Under the pieces are notes generated by a model. The model was given only the letters and a program-made list of their open reading frames with translations. It did no database searches and had not been told where the DNA came from. Made by a program: the position numbers and the translations under genes. A stretch of 64,000 bases of DNA from Algorimicrobium hallyeonense (lineage in GTDB: Bacteria > Bacteroidota > Bacteroidia > Flavobacteriales > Flavobacteriaceae): contig NZ_JBHSLA010000004.1 of assembly GCF_042657385.1 (NCBI RefSeq), positions 247,402-311,401 on the forward strand, read 5' to 3'. Shown here piece after piece: positions 16,777 to 26,052 of this stretch (positions within the stretch are counted from its first letter, which is position 1; the number at the start of each line of letters is the position of its first letter).

Positions 16777-18498
16777 TTAATCTTTTAGTATTTGAAATGT
16801 TTCTATTGTATCATTAAATTCTATTTGGGCAAAATAAGTTCCCGTATCTAAATTGGACATATTTATTTCCGCATATAGATTATTAAAAGAACCTCTATAA
16901 ACCTCTTGCCCTAGAACAGTAAATAATGAAATAGATTTAATAGTCTTTTCAGCTTTTAGCATAATCGTATTTTGAACTGGATTAGGATAGTATGAAAACC
17001 CATTTTTAAACTCACTGTTTAAACCTAGGCTATAACTTCCTTCCGTAATTTCTAATAACTGATTGGCATTTACATTTTCTAAATAATCAACAGTACCACT
17101 TAACCACGTAACTTTCACATAATCAATAACGTCATGCGTGCCTACACCAAATATTTCAGTGTTTGAATTTTGAGCTAAATACCCTTCCCCACAAAGTGTG
17201 TAACGATATTGCTTGTTTCCATTAATTGATATTTCAATACGAGAACCAATGCCATCCCTATTACTTAACACACCTGTTAACTTAACTTTTAACCACTTAT
17301 TAGCATTTATTGTTTTATTTTCCCATAAATACATGTTTTGATAATTAATATTGCTAACCGCTATATCTGGAAACCCGTCATTATTAAAATCGCCGACAGC
17401 ATTTGAATAACTTTTGGCCGCATCTCCAACAAAACCAGAATCTAAAGAATTTTGGAAGGTATTATTTCCTCGGTTTTTATAAAAAGCAGACGATCTAAAT
17501 GGTGGGTTTGAGCCATCATATTCGCAGCTTACATAAATATCTTCATCCATATCATTATCTGCATCTAAAAACACAGCGCTCCACGCGTAGCTATGCAATC
17601 GCGTTCCTGAAAATATAGCGAGGTCGGTAAAGGTACCATCACCATTATTTCTAAATAACACATTTCCATCTGTTGGTGTATTGGTTATATAAATATCAAA
17701 CCAACCATCATTATTAAAATCACCAATAGTTGTAGTCATAGCATCAATATAAATACCGGTGTTAGAAGATGTGCTGACATCTGTAAAGGTGCCATCCCCA
17801 TTATTACGGTACAAAAAATTCTGATTAAAATACTTATCACTTGATAAGTATATATCTTGCCAGCCATCATTATTATAATCGAAAAATGCCGAACAAAAAG
17901 TCATGTGGCTATCGTTATCAAATCCGGCTTGCGCGGTAACATCTGTGAATGTATTATCACCATTATTTTCATAAAAATAATTAGGTTGAGCATCCATTTC
18001 ACTTCGGTTACTAATAAAAACATCTAAAAAGCCATCATTATTATAATCGCCCCAAGAAGCTCCATAAGATTCGAAATTTCCTGTTGGCAAACCTGCCGTA
18101 ATGGTAATATCTACGAAATTAGAATTACCATTATTGAGGTATAACCTATTACCTTCGGTGTTTGATGTTACAAATAAATCTTTATCACCATCATTATCAA
18201 TATCCACCCAAACAACCTGTTTTTGTTGACTTGTATTCAGCGGAATATTTAAATTATCAGATTCAAAAATGCCATTTACATTCTTAAAAAAAATGATTTT
18301 ATAATCTTCTTGGGTGGCCATTGTAATATCATCCCAACCATCATTATTATAATCACAAAATGAAATACCATTTCCCAAATAGGTTTGACCTGCTGTGACT
18401 ACCAATCCTAAATTGGTGGCTTCATTTACAAAACTAACTTGTGCTTGTAAAAAGCAAGTAATAAGCAGAAAAGCAGTTAAAAAGCAGCCTTTATTCAT
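16777..18498 (-). CDS. Secreted FG-GAP/VCBS beta-propeller protein with ASPIC/UnbV and T9SS domains
   Basis: A 573-residue secreted protein. After a signal peptide (1-19, ending LQAQ) come at least seven calcium-loop repeats of the type D-x-N/D-N-D-G-x-x-D (DYNNDGWDD, DIDNDGDKD, DYNNDGFLD, DYNNDGWQD, DFNNDGWFD, DFNNDGFPD and a variant DADNDMDED), suggesting a seven-bladed integrin-like propeller up to about residue 400. An ASPIC/UnbV domain follows (about 410-490, with GIGSRIEI and TWLSGT). The tail (about 500-573) is a type-A T9SS sorting domain (YYPNPVQNTIML, LFTVLGQEVY). Its function is unknown; a role at the cell surface is inferred. Confidence 0.88.
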   Translation of the reverse strand: MNKGCFLTAFLLITCFLQAQVSFVNEATNLGLVVTAGQTYLGNGISFCDYNNDGWDDITMATQEDYKIIFFKNVNGIFESDNLNIPLNTSQQKQVVWVDIDNDGDKDLFVTSNTEGNRLYLNNGNSNFVDITITAGLPTGNFESYGASWGDYNNDGFLDVFISNRSEMDAQPNYFYENNGDNTFTDVTAQAGFDNDSHMTFCSAFFDYNNDGWQDIYLSSDKYFNQNFLYRNNGDGTFTDVSTSSNTGIYIDAMTTTIGDFNNDGWFDIYITNTPTDGNVLFRNNGDGTFTDLAIFSGTRLHSYAWSAVFLDADNDMDEDIYVSCEYDGSNPPFRSSAFYKNRGNNTFQNSLDSGFVGDAAKSYSNAVGDFNNDGFPDIAVSNINYQNMYLWENKTINANKWLKVKLTGVLSNRDGIGSRIEISINGNKQYRYTLCGEGYLAQNSNTEIFGVGTHDVIDYVKVTWLSGTVDYLENVNANQLLEITEGSYSLGLNSEFKNGFSYYPNPVQNTIMLKAEKTIKSISLFTVLGQEVYRGSFNNLYAEINMSNLDTGTYFAQIEFNDTIETFQILKD

Positions 18499-18570
18499 AA
18501 GAATTTAAGTTAAATAATGACTTACTAATATAACAAATAAAACACACTAATCTATTCTCGTAATTTTTAC

Positions 18571-18609
18571 AAAAAAAAGCGCCATTCTTTGTTATAAGAA
18601 TGGCGCTTT
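18571..18609 (-). terminator. Terminator of fabI
   Basis: A 14-base perfect stem (18576-18589 with 18596-18609) with a six-base loop is followed, on the minus strand, by a T-run. It lies 20 bases past the fabI stop. Confidence 0.9.
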
Positions 18610-18629
18610 ATATAATGTTACTTTAAATA

Positions 18630-19445
18630 TTATTCTCTAGTAAAGGTTTCCATAACAGCATCGCTAACACCCATATTACTAAATCCACCATCGTGAAATA
18701 AATTTTGAAGGGTTACTTTACGTGTTAAGTCACTGAACATTGTGATGGTATAGTTTGCACAATCCATAGCGGTTGCATTGCCTAGTGGTGACATTTTTTC
18801 TGCATATGAAATAAAACCATCAAACCCTTTTACACCACTTCCAGCTGTTGTTGGCGTTGGAGATTGCGAAATGGTATTAACGCGTACTTTTTTATCACGA
18901 CCAAAGAAATAACCAAAGCTACGTGCAATACTTTCTAACAAGGCTTTATTATCTGCCATATCATTATAATCAGGAAAAACGCGTTGAGCTGCCATATATG
19001 TCAATGCAACAATACTTCCCCATTCATTCATAGCATCTTTTTGATACAGTGTTTGCATGACTTTATGAAAAGAATTTGCCGAAACATCCGTTCCTTTTTG
19101 TGTCCAATCGTAATTTTGATCCGTGTAATGGTTTCCTTTTCTAACGTTGATAGACATTCCAATAGAGTGTAAAACAAAATCTATTTTACCGCCTAAAATC
19201 TCCATAGATTTTTCAACTAGGTTTTCTAAATCTTCAACAGATGTAGCATCAGCAGGAATAATTTGAGAACCTGTTTTTTCAGCCAATTGGTTTATTTGTC
19301 CCATTCGCATAGCAACTGGCGCGTTGGTTAATACAAATATACCACCTTCTTCATGCACGCGTTCTGCTGTTTTCCAAGCTATTGAATTTTCATCTAAAGC
19401 TCCAAATATGATTCCTTTTTTTCCTTTTAATAAATTATATGACAT
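18630..19445 (-). CDS. fabI: enoyl-[acyl-carrier-protein] reductase
   Basis: NADH-dependent last step of each fatty-acid elongation round. The SDR-fold protein of 271 residues shows GIIFGALDENSIAW (11-24, the FabI-type cofactor loop), the HSIGM block and the catalytic Tyr160-x6-Lys167 (YNDMADNK). The start is the ATG at 19445 (MSYNLLKGKK). An in-frame ATG at 19481 exists, but it lies inside a -7 promoter element and would add 12 residues foreign to the family. The gene follows recN on the same strand, but the promoter and terminator make it a separate unit. Confidence 0.95.
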   Translation of the reverse strand: MSYNLLKGKKGIIFGALDENSIAWKTAERVHEEGGIFVLTNAPVAMRMGQINQLAEKTGSQIIPADATSVEDLENLVEKSMEILGGKIDFVLHSIGMSINVRKGNHYTDQNYDWTQKGTDVSANSFHKVMQTLYQKDAMNEWGSIVALTYMAAQRVFPDYNDMADNKALLESIARSFGYFFGRDKKVRVNTISQSPTPTTAGSGVKGFDGFISYAEKMSPLGNATAMDCANYTITMFSDLTRKVTLQNLFHDGGFSNMGVSDAVMETFTRE

Positions 19446-19478
19446 AGTTTCTCGTGTTGATTCGTGTTTAATGATTTT

Positions 19479-19486
19479 CAAAGATA
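19479..19486 (-). promoter_or_regulatory. -7 promoter element of fabI
   Basis: TATCTTTG on the minus strand is an exact TAnnTTTG, 33 bases before the ATG at 19445. It supports the shorter FabI start and gives fabI its own promoter near the end of recN. Confidence 0.55.
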
Positions 19487-19489
19487 GTA

Positions 19490-21142
19490 TTAATTCAACA
19501 ATTGTTTAGCATGTGCCATTGCCGAAGTGGAAATTTCTATACCTCCAAGCATTTGTGCTATTTCTACAATGCGTTCATCATGGTTTAGAAGCTTTAAATT
19601 AGTTTGGGTAACCTCACCAACATCTTCCTTATAAACTTTAAAGTGCGTATTACCTTTAGCTGCAATTTGTGGAATATGTGTTATGGTAAAAACTTGCATA
19701 CTGCGACTCATGTTTCGCATAATTTCACCCATTTTATTAGAAATTTCTCCCGAAACGCCAGAATCAATTTCATCGAACATAATGGATGGTAATTGCACAT
19801 AATTGGACAATATAGACTTAATAGCTAACATAATTCGTGACAACTCACCTCCTGACGCTGCTTTTTTAAGTTCGTTAAATGCACCGCCTTTATTGGCTGA
19901 AAATAGAAACGATAAATTATCTTTTCCATTTGACTGATAGGTTTCTGTAGCGTTCAACGTGATATTAAATTTGGCATTAGGCATTCCTAATTGCTGCAAA
20001 ATAGCTTCTAATTCTTTAGTTAAACCTGGAATAGCAGCCAAGCGTTTTTTATGAATGGTATTTGCCAAGGCATCTATAGCTTTTTTAGCAACTGCAACAT
20101 CATTTTGTTTATCTGCAATAGTATCATCCAGTTTTTCGGTAACACTTACCTTTTCCGATAAATCATTTTTAATGACAATAAGTTCTGAAACATTGCTTAC
20201 AAAATGTTTTTTAAGAAGTGTGTTTAGTAATTCCAATTTATTGCTAACCAACAACAACTGTTCTGGATCTAAATCTAGATTGTCTTGTAGTCTTTCGATT
20301 TCCGTGAAAATATCATTAATTTCAATGGAGCTACTATTGATTCTATTAAAAACATCTTCATATTTAGATGAAAATTTCGAAACTCTTTGCAGACTATTTT
20401 TTGCTGCAAGTAAGGCTGACATGACGCCTATTTGTTCTTCGCTTAGCAGTTGATTAACGTGTGCTAATTGCTCTTTTATATCCTCAACATTGTTCAGTGT
20501 TTCATAAGTTTCTTCTAACTCTTGAAGTTCGCCTTCTATTAAATTAGCCTCTACTAATTCTTTTAACAAATAGGAATTATAATCGTGTTCTTTAATAGCT
20601 TCTGCCTGGAACTTTAAAAGCTCATCATATTCTTTCTGAAGTATTTTAAACGTTTTTAAAGCAATTTTATAATCCTGTAATTCCTGACTATTTTTAGCCA
20701 ACGCATCAATAACTTGAAACTGATACGCATCATCCATTAATTGCATGGTTTCATGTTGCGAGTGAATATCAATTAATTCCGCTCCCAAGCTTTGCAGTCC
20801 GCTTAAGTTTACTGGAGAATCGTTTACAAAAGCGCGCGATTTACCAGATGGTAAAATCTCCCGTCTAATGATGGTTTGTGCATCATAATCGAAATCTAAT
20901 TTTTTAAATAAGGCTTGAAGTTTATAATTGGAAACATCAAAAACAGCCTCAATAACACATTTTTTTTCGCTGTCTTTTAATGCACTTAAATCGGCTCGTT
21001 TACCTAAAATTAAAGATAATCCACCTAATAAAATAGATTTTCCAGCACCTGTTTCACCCGTAATGATTGTCAATCCTTGGTTGAAATTTACCTGAAGATT
21101 ATCTATTAATGCGTAATTTTTTATGGATAAAGCTGTTAGCAA
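19490..21142 (-). CDS. recN: DNA repair protein RecN
   Basis: SMC-like ATPase that helps repair double-strand breaks. It has 550 residues, the family norm. The Walker A motif ITGETGAGKS is at 27-36; the signature ASGGELSRIMLAIK and the Walker B stretch PSIMFDEIDSGVSG lie near the C-terminus. The centre (about 150-380) is coiled coil, rich in Glu, Lys and Leu. It is the last gene of the minus-strand run bamD-rpoZ-coaBC-DUF4835-recN, 71 bases after DUF4835. Confidence 0.96.
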   Translation of the reverse strand: MLTALSIKNYALIDNLQVNFNQGLTIITGETGAGKSILLGGLSLILGKRADLSALKDSEKKCVIEAVFDVSNYKLQALFKKLDFDYDAQTIIRREILPSGKSRAFVNDSPVNLSGLQSLGAELIDIHSQHETMQLMDDAYQFQVIDALAKNSQELQDYKIALKTFKILQKEYDELLKFQAEAIKEHDYNSYLLKELVEANLIEGELQELEETYETLNNVEDIKEQLAHVNQLLSEEQIGVMSALLAAKNSLQRVSKFSSKYEDVFNRINSSSIEINDIFTEIERLQDNLDLDPEQLLLVSNKLELLNTLLKKHFVSNVSELIVIKNDLSEKVSVTEKLDDTIADKQNDVAVAKKAIDALANTIHKKRLAAIPGLTKELEAILQQLGMPNAKFNITLNATETYQSNGKDNLSFLFSANKGGAFNELKKAASGGELSRIMLAIKSILSNYVQLPSIMFDEIDSGVSGEISNKMGEIMRNMSRSMQVFTITHIPQIAAKGNTHFKVYKEDVGEVTQTNLKLLNHDERIVEIAQMLGGIEISTSAMAHAKQLLN

Positions 21143-21213
21143 AGTGTTTTAGATTAAATGGTTACTAAAATAATAACAACTACTTTTTACAATACTCTTA
21201 TTAAGAGAATTTC

Positions 21214-22101
21214 TTAAAATTTAATATTTCGCCATTTGCTTGAGTACATAGGCGCTACACGGTTTAATGTTGAAAGTAACTTGGTTATTTCAACATTAGG
21301 ACCACTTGAGAATATCTGTTCAATTTCATCGCCTTTGGCATCAAAAAATGTTCGTAATAAAAAGGAATTAGGGCGACGTCTGTTCATGGCTTCAAACTCC
21401 TCAATAGCACTTGCTATAATAGTTTTAGCCTTTTTCTGGTCTTCACTCATGGTGTCTAAGCCCAAGCGATGATAGTCGTACATAACCTTTCTATATTCCT
21501 TGAATGTAGGCGATAATAAATTATCAATTAAAGCAAAACGTGTTTGTAAACCATCTTCAAGTTTCCAGCCTTTTGCATTTTCTTGTTGCGAATAATTTAC
21601 AATAGTTTGTGCTTGTTTAAGATACGGATCTCCTCCTTCAAATTGAAACGAGTCGGCATCTAATCCTAAAATCATGTAAACGTGAAAGGCAATGACAGAA
21701 ACTAAATTGGATTCAAACTGATTTTCGTTATAAAGTAAGTTTTCAAACTCTACATACTGAAATGTAAAATCTTTATCATTAATATTGTAAATGGGTGTTC
21801 CGTAAGTAGACCCGTAAACCGGACGAGATGATTGCACTTGAATGGTAGCCTTAAAAACATCGCCGGAGTATTCGGTAATATTAATAAACATACCGCACTC
21901 TACGCGTTCTTGAAAAGCATATTCCTTATTAGTCCATTTTGTATTATTTACAAACTCTTTTAGTTGTTTTTCAAGCGTTTTAAAGACCTGCAAGTTTTCA
22001 TTACCTGTAAATTGGGCATTTACCACAATGTTACAATTTAACTCTTGGCTATAGGTTGAAAAGGATAAAATGACTAAAAAAAATACAAAAAATCTATGCA
22101 T
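21214..22101 (-). CDS. DUF4835 family exported protein
   Basis: A 295-residue protein of a family restricted, as far as I know, to Bacteroidota. A signal peptide (about 1-18, ending STYSQ) precedes a Cys-containing N-terminal region (ELNCNIVVNA). The body has no catalytic motif I can name. It overlaps coaBC by 8 bases and precedes recN, an arrangement common in flavobacteria. Its function is unknown; a periplasmic or outer-membrane-associated role is inferred only from the signal peptide and from bamD in the same operon. Confidence 0.85.
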   Translation of the reverse strand: MHRFFVFFLVILSFSTYSQELNCNIVVNAQFTGNENLQVFKTLEKQLKEFVNNTKWTNKEYAFQERVECGMFINITEYSGDVFKATIQVQSSRPVYGSTYGTPIYNINDKDFTFQYVEFENLLYNENQFESNLVSVIAFHVYMILGLDADSFQFEGGDPYLKQAQTIVNYSQQENAKGWKLEDGLQTRFALIDNLLSPTFKEYRKVMYDYHRLGLDTMSEDQKKAKTIIASAIEEFEAMNRRRPNSFLLRTFFDAKGDEIEQIFSSGPNVEITKLLSTLNRVAPMYSSKWRNIKF

Positions 22102-23305
22102 GCAATTGGTTTATTATAGCATTTAAAATATCTACGGCTACGGCTTCTTTAGACTTTAAATCAAACGTTGTAATGGTTTCATTACGATTAATAAGTGTTA
22201 CCTTGTTTGTGTCAGATTTAAAACCAGCACCTTTGTCCTTAAGCGAATTTAACACAATTAAATTTAAATTCTTGGCCTTTAGTTTACCTTTCGCGTTTTC
22301 AATTTCATTATTTGTTTCTAAAGCAAACCCGACTAAAAACTGTTTTTCCTTTATATGTCCCAAAGACGCTAAAATATCTTTGGTTTTTTCTAACTCTAAA
22401 GATAACGTTTTTTCTTTCTTTTTTATTTTTTCAGTCGCAGCAATTTTTGGTTTATAATCGGCAACAGCTGCGGCTAAAATGGCAATATCAACAGTTTTAA
22501 AAAAGCTATGTGCTGCGTTATACATTTCATCCGCAGATGTAACGGGAATAATGGTTACAAAACTATGCGCTAATTTTTGATGTGTTGGACCAGAAATTAA
22601 AATAACTTCAGCTCCTAAATTAGCAGCAGCTTTTGCTATTTCGAAGCCCATTTTTCCACTGGAATGGTTCCCTATAAAGCGAACAGGGTCTATTGCTTCA
22701 TAGGTAGGGCCAGCCGTAATTAATACTTTTTTACCGCGAAGTGGTGATTTACTTAAAATATCATTTTCTAAAAATGCAACAATATCATCAGGTTCTGCCA
22801 TACGCCCTTCGCCTACTAAACCACTAGCTAATTCGCCACTGGTAGCAGGAATCATAATGTTTCCAAAGTTTTGTAAGGCTTTAAATGATTCTAAAGTAGA
22901 AGGATGTTTATACATATCCAAATCCATTGCAGGCGCAAAATAAACGGGACATTTAGCTGAAAGGTACGTTGCTAATAATAGGTTATCGCAAACACCATGA
23001 GCCATTTTAGACAAGGTATTGGCTGTGGCTGGTGCAATAATAAGTAAATCGGCCCAAAGACCTAATTCTACGTGATTGTTCCAAGTTTCATTATCATCAT
23101 CTGGATTTGTAAATGATGAATGTACCGGATTTTTGGAGAGTGTGGACAATGTTAAAGGTGTAACAAAGTCTTTAGAAGCAGGTGTCATAACGACTTTTAC
23201 GTCTGCACCTGCTTTTATAAAAGCTCTAACCAATGTCGCTGTTTTATAAGCGGCTATACCAGCACTAATGCCTAGTAATATTTTCTTACCGCTTAATAGT
23301 GACAT
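22094..23305 (-). CDS. coaBC: bifunctional phosphopantothenoylcysteine decarboxylase/phosphopantothenate-cysteine ligase
   Basis: Two consecutive steps of CoA synthesis in one protein. The N-terminal flavoprotein half (about 1-190) shows GISAGIAAYK, the catalytic His in WNNHVELG, APATANTLSKMAHG, and the FAPAMDLDM loop. The C-terminal ligase half begins at KKVLITAGPTYEAIDPVRF and contains NHSSGKMG and the AAVADYKP block. I set the start at the ATG 23305 (MSLLSGKKILLG, 403 residues). The frame is open to 23359, but that extension overlaps rpoZ and has no family counterpart. Confidence 0.95.
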   Translation of the reverse strand: MSLLSGKKILLGISAGIAAYKTATLVRAFIKAGADVKVVMTPASKDFVTPLTLSTLSKNPVHSSFTNPDDDNETWNNHVELGLWADLLIIAPATANTLSKMAHGVCDNLLLATYLSAKCPVYFAPAMDLDMYKHPSTLESFKALQNFGNIMIPATSGELASGLVGEGRMAEPDDIVAFLENDILSKSPLRGKKVLITAGPTYEAIDPVRFIGNHSSGKMGFEIAKAAANLGAEVILISGPTHQKLAHSFVTIIPVTSADEMYNAAHSFFKTVDIAILAAAVADYKPKIAATEKIKKKEKTLSLELEKTKDILASLGHIKEKQFLVGFALETNNEIENAKGKLKAKNLNLIVLNSLKDKGAGFKSDTNKVTLINRNETITTFDLKSKEAVAVDILNAIINQLHA

Positions 23306-23312
23306 ATAGTTA

Positions 23313-23642
23313 TTATTCCTTAGAATCGTCCTCTGTGTTTCTGTAATAAATTTTACCATCTAACCATTCTTGAACTGCTAATGCATGTGGTTTTGGTAAT
23401 TTTTCATAAAATTTAGAAACTTCAATTTGCTCTTTATTTTCAAAAATCTCTTCTAGACTATCGTTGTAAGTAGCAAACTCTTCTAATTTTTCAATTAGCT
23501 CTTTCTTAATTTCAGAATTTATTTGTTCTGCGCGTCTTGATATTATTGAAATTGCTTCATAAATATTTTCCGTAGGTGCATCAACTTTGTTTCTATTGTA
23601 AGTTGTTGTGTTTACTGGCGCATTAATCTTCTTTAAATCCAT
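23313..23642 (-). CDS. rpoZ: RNA polymerase omega subunit (Bacteroidota type)
   Basis: A 109-residue small subunit of RNA polymerase. The segment NIYEAISIISRRAEQINSEI matches the conserved helix of omega/RPB6 that binds the beta' subunit. The N- and C-terminal extensions are usual in this phylum. It lies 11 bases after bamD and 7 bases before coaBC; the neighbourhood bamD-rpoZ-coaBC supports the assignment. Confidence 0.9.
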   Translation of the reverse strand: MDLKKINAPVNTTTYNRNKVDAPTENIYEAISIISRRAEQINSEIKKELIEKLEEFATYNDSLEEIFENKEQIEVSKFYEKLPKPHALAVQEWLDGKIYYRNTEDDSKE

Positions 23643-23653
23643 ATGTAAGTTTA

Positions 23654-24466
23654 TTAACTTTTCGTACTGTAATTTTCTAATTCTTTTTCAATTTCTTCAA
23701 TCATTTTATCTGCTTTTTCTAAATATTCTGAATTAGCATATGATCTTTTCAAGGTATAGTAATAGGATTTTGCATCTTCTAAACGCTGCTCTTTTTTACT
23801 ATATACACTGTTAATAGCTAGTTGATAAGCGGAATCAAATTTTATGAAGTATGCTTCCTCACGATAAATAGTTCCAGGAAAATCAAAAATAAAATTATCA
23901 ATCGCTTTTATTGGGGCATTAAAATCTCGTGTATAACCCGCAATAGTATTGAATTGTTTGGCTATACCAAACGCTTTTTTCTCTAATTTAAAATCCAATT
24001 CTCTCACTAACTTGTTAGCTTCAGGTATGAATTCCGACTCTGGATACAGGTTAATAAAGCTTTGAAATTTATCAATAGCTTCTTTGGTTTCGTGCTGTTC
24101 TTTAGAAAAAACCGGCGATAACATATAAGCACTTTTAGCACTTAAAAATGCAGCTTCTTCCACTTTTTCACTGTTTGGATAGGCATCCACAAAACGCTCA
24201 AAATGATAGCTTGCTAAATACCAATCTTCTTCCTCATAATAACATTTAGAATTCAGGTATGATAATTTTTCAGCTTGGGGTTTCCCTCTATAAACGGGTA
24301 GTATTTGTTCAAACAATTTATTTGCTTTGGCATACTTTCCAGCATTATATAGTTTTTCACCTACCGTATATTTGGTTCCCGAATCAACTGACTTTAAGGC
24401 CTTTTGATATTCGCTACAAGAACTTAAAAGTGTGCAAGTTAGAATTATGTAAAGAAATTTCTTCAT
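23654..24466 (-). CDS. bamD: outer membrane protein assembly factor BamD
   Basis: Lipoprotein of the BAM complex that inserts beta-barrel proteins into the outer membrane. It has 270 residues. The signal peptide ends in the lipobox LLSSC (Cys16), followed by TPR-like helical repeats (for example YNAGKYAKANKLFEQILP and YLASYHFERFVDAYPNSE). It heads the run bamD-rpoZ-coaBC-DUF4835-recN. The ATG is 17 bases after a -7 element. Confidence 0.93.
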   Translation of the reverse strand: MKKFLYIILTCTLLSSCSEYQKALKSVDSGTKYTVGEKLYNAGKYAKANKLFEQILPVYRGKPQAEKLSYLNSKCYYEEEDWYLASYHFERFVDAYPNSEKVEEAAFLSAKSAYMLSPVFSKEQHETKEAIDKFQSFINLYPESEFIPEANKLVRELDFKLEKKAFGIAKQFNTIAGYTRDFNAPIKAIDNFIFDFPGTIYREEAYFIKFDSAYQLAINSVYSKKEQRLEDAKSYYYTLKRSYANSEYLEKADKMIEEIEKELENYSTKS

Positions 24467-24483
24467 AGTTTTAATACAGTTGG

Positions 24484-24491
24484 CAAAATTA
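24484..24491 (-). promoter_or_regulatory. -7 promoter element of the bamD operon
   Basis: TAATTTTG on the minus strand is an exact TAnnTTTG, with a 17-base gap to the bamD start. The -33 element is not obvious. Confidence 0.5.
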
Positions 24492-24579
24492 AGGTAATAA
24501 AATGGATTTTAAAAATATTTATTTTGCTAAAATACAAGCTAAAATAAGGTAATCATTAGGATTAAGTATTATTTAACGC

Positions 24580-25461
24580 TTATACATAGGTATTAACGAA
24601 ACCTGTTATAGTTTTCTTTAGTTCATCAGTTGCTTCAACCAATGGTAGTCTAACCGTTGATTGACATAATTTCATGGCGTTTAAAACGGCTTTTATCCCT
24701 GAAGGATTGTTCTCCGAAAAAATGAAACTCGTAATATCCATTAACTTATTGTGCAACTTGAAAGCCTCCTTATTTTTACCTTCTAATCCTAAATGAATCA
24801 TTTGTGCAAAATCTTTAGGGAATGCCTGGCCGATAACAGAAATAACACCAGAACCACCAGCAAGGGTTACAGGCAAAGCTAAATCATCATCTCCAGAAAT
24901 AACCATAAATTCAGTTGGTTTATCATTTAATAAACGTAGGTATTGCCCCATATTTCCAGCAGCTTCTTTTACTGCCACAATATTCGTGCAGGAGTTTGCT
25001 AACGCAATAATAGTTTGCGGAAGCATATTAGATCCGGTTCTTCCTGGCACGTTATATAATATTATTGGTTTTGGGCTGACTTTTGAAATGGCTTCAAAAT
25101 GCGCACTAATTCCTGCTTGCGTTGGTTTACTATAGTAAGGTGATACTGATAAAATAGCGTCTATATCAGAAAAATCAGTCTCTTGGATTTCTGCAATTAC
25201 CGCAGCGGTGTTATTGCCTCCAATTCCAAGAACCAATGGCACTCGCTTGTTATTAGCTGTTACTATTGTATTAATAATTGCTTGTTTTTCTGCCGAAGTA
25301 ATGGTGACACTCTCTCCGGTTGTACCAGCAATAACAATATAATCCATGCCGTTTTCAATATTGAAATTAACAATACGTGTTAAGGCTTCGTGATCTACAG
25401 ATAAATCGGTTTTAAAAGGTGTAACAATAGCTATTCCTGCTCCAGTTAATTTATGCTTCAT
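24580..25461 (-). CDS. dapA: 4-hydroxy-tetrahydrodipicolinate synthase
   Basis: First committed enzyme of the lysine/diaminopimelate branch; it condenses pyruvate with aspartate semialdehyde. The 293-residue TIM barrel has the Schiff-base Lys165 in VAVKEAAGN, Tyr136 in ILYNVPGRTG and the GTTGE loop (46-50). The ATG overlaps the preceding DUF6913 gene by 11 bases, so they form an operon. dapF of the same pathway is at 43946-44725. It feeds both protein synthesis and peptidoglycan. Confidence 0.96.
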   Translation of the reverse strand: MKHKLTGAGIAIVTPFKTDLSVDHEALTRIVNFNIENGMDYIVIAGTTGESVTITSAEKQAIINTIVTANNKRVPLVLGIGGNNTAAVIAEIQETDFSDIDAILSVSPYYSKPTQAGISAHFEAISKVSPKPIILYNVPGRTGSNMLPQTIIALANSCTNIVAVKEAAGNMGQYLRLLNDKPTEFMVISGDDDLALPVTLAGGSGVISVIGQAFPKDFAQMIHLGLEGKNKEAFKLHNKLMDITSFIFSENNPSGIKAVLNAMKLCQSTVRLPLVEATDELKKTITGFVNTYV

Positions 25462-25981
25462 GTTTAAGTGTCTTAAAAACTTGTAAATATTTTAGTAATT
25501 CGATTTTAAAAGCATCAAAATCGTTTAGAGGAGTTTGAATAATTAAATCATTTAATCGTTCATCTTCCTGAAAAATGCTCGCTTTAAAATAGGCTTCAGA
25601 TTTGGCTGTAAGCAATTTTAAATGCAATAGGTCCGTTGCATAAAAACTAATGAGTAAATCATATTTAGTATTTAAAAACGTATCCAACTCCGTATTTAGT
25701 ATAGTTCCGTTCCATCCTATATCTTTAGGGCTATAACAGGATTCCCAAGAAAGTAACTCTGTGTTTTTAGCTTCCGTATAGGCAATAACTTTTAATTTGT
25801 TTGGTAAAATATGCAAACTTGAAGTTAAAGTATCAAACATTGCTAAGTTTGTCACCTCATCGGCATTAACAATAATACCAACACTTTCAATTACTTGTGC
25901 TTTTGAAGTGCCTTCTGAATTGTTCAGAATAGACTGTAAGTGTTTTTTAATAGAATTTTCTTTAAAACCCTTTAAAATCAT
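25451..25981 (-). CDS. DUF6913 domain protein
   Basis: A 176-residue soluble protein that resembles the DUF6913 family often found before dapA in flavobacteria. No catalytic motif, signal peptide or membrane segment is visible. A central WESCYSPKDIGWNG segment looks like the most conserved stretch. It overlaps dapA by 11 bases, which suggests coupled expression, but its function is unknown. Confidence 0.75.
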   Translation of the reverse strand: MILKGFKENSIKKHLQSILNNSEGTSKAQVIESVGIIVNADEVTNLAMFDTLTSSLHILPNKLKVIAYTEAKNTELLSWESCYSPKDIGWNGTILNTELDTFLNTKYDLLISFYATDLLHLKLLTAKSEAYFKASIFQEDERLNDLIIQTPLNDFDAFKIELLKYLQVFKTLKHEA

Positions 25982-26000
25982 TATATCTTTATGCTTTACA

Positions 26001-26008
26001 CAAAGATA
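26001..26008 (-). promoter_or_regulatory. -7 promoter element of the DUF6913-dapA operon
   Basis: TATCTTTG on the minus strand matches TAnnTTTG exactly, 19 bases before the DUF6913 start codon. Confidence 0.5.
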
Positions 26009-26052
26009 CTAAAAGTACGTACATAAGCGTATTAATTTTTTTGTTTATACAT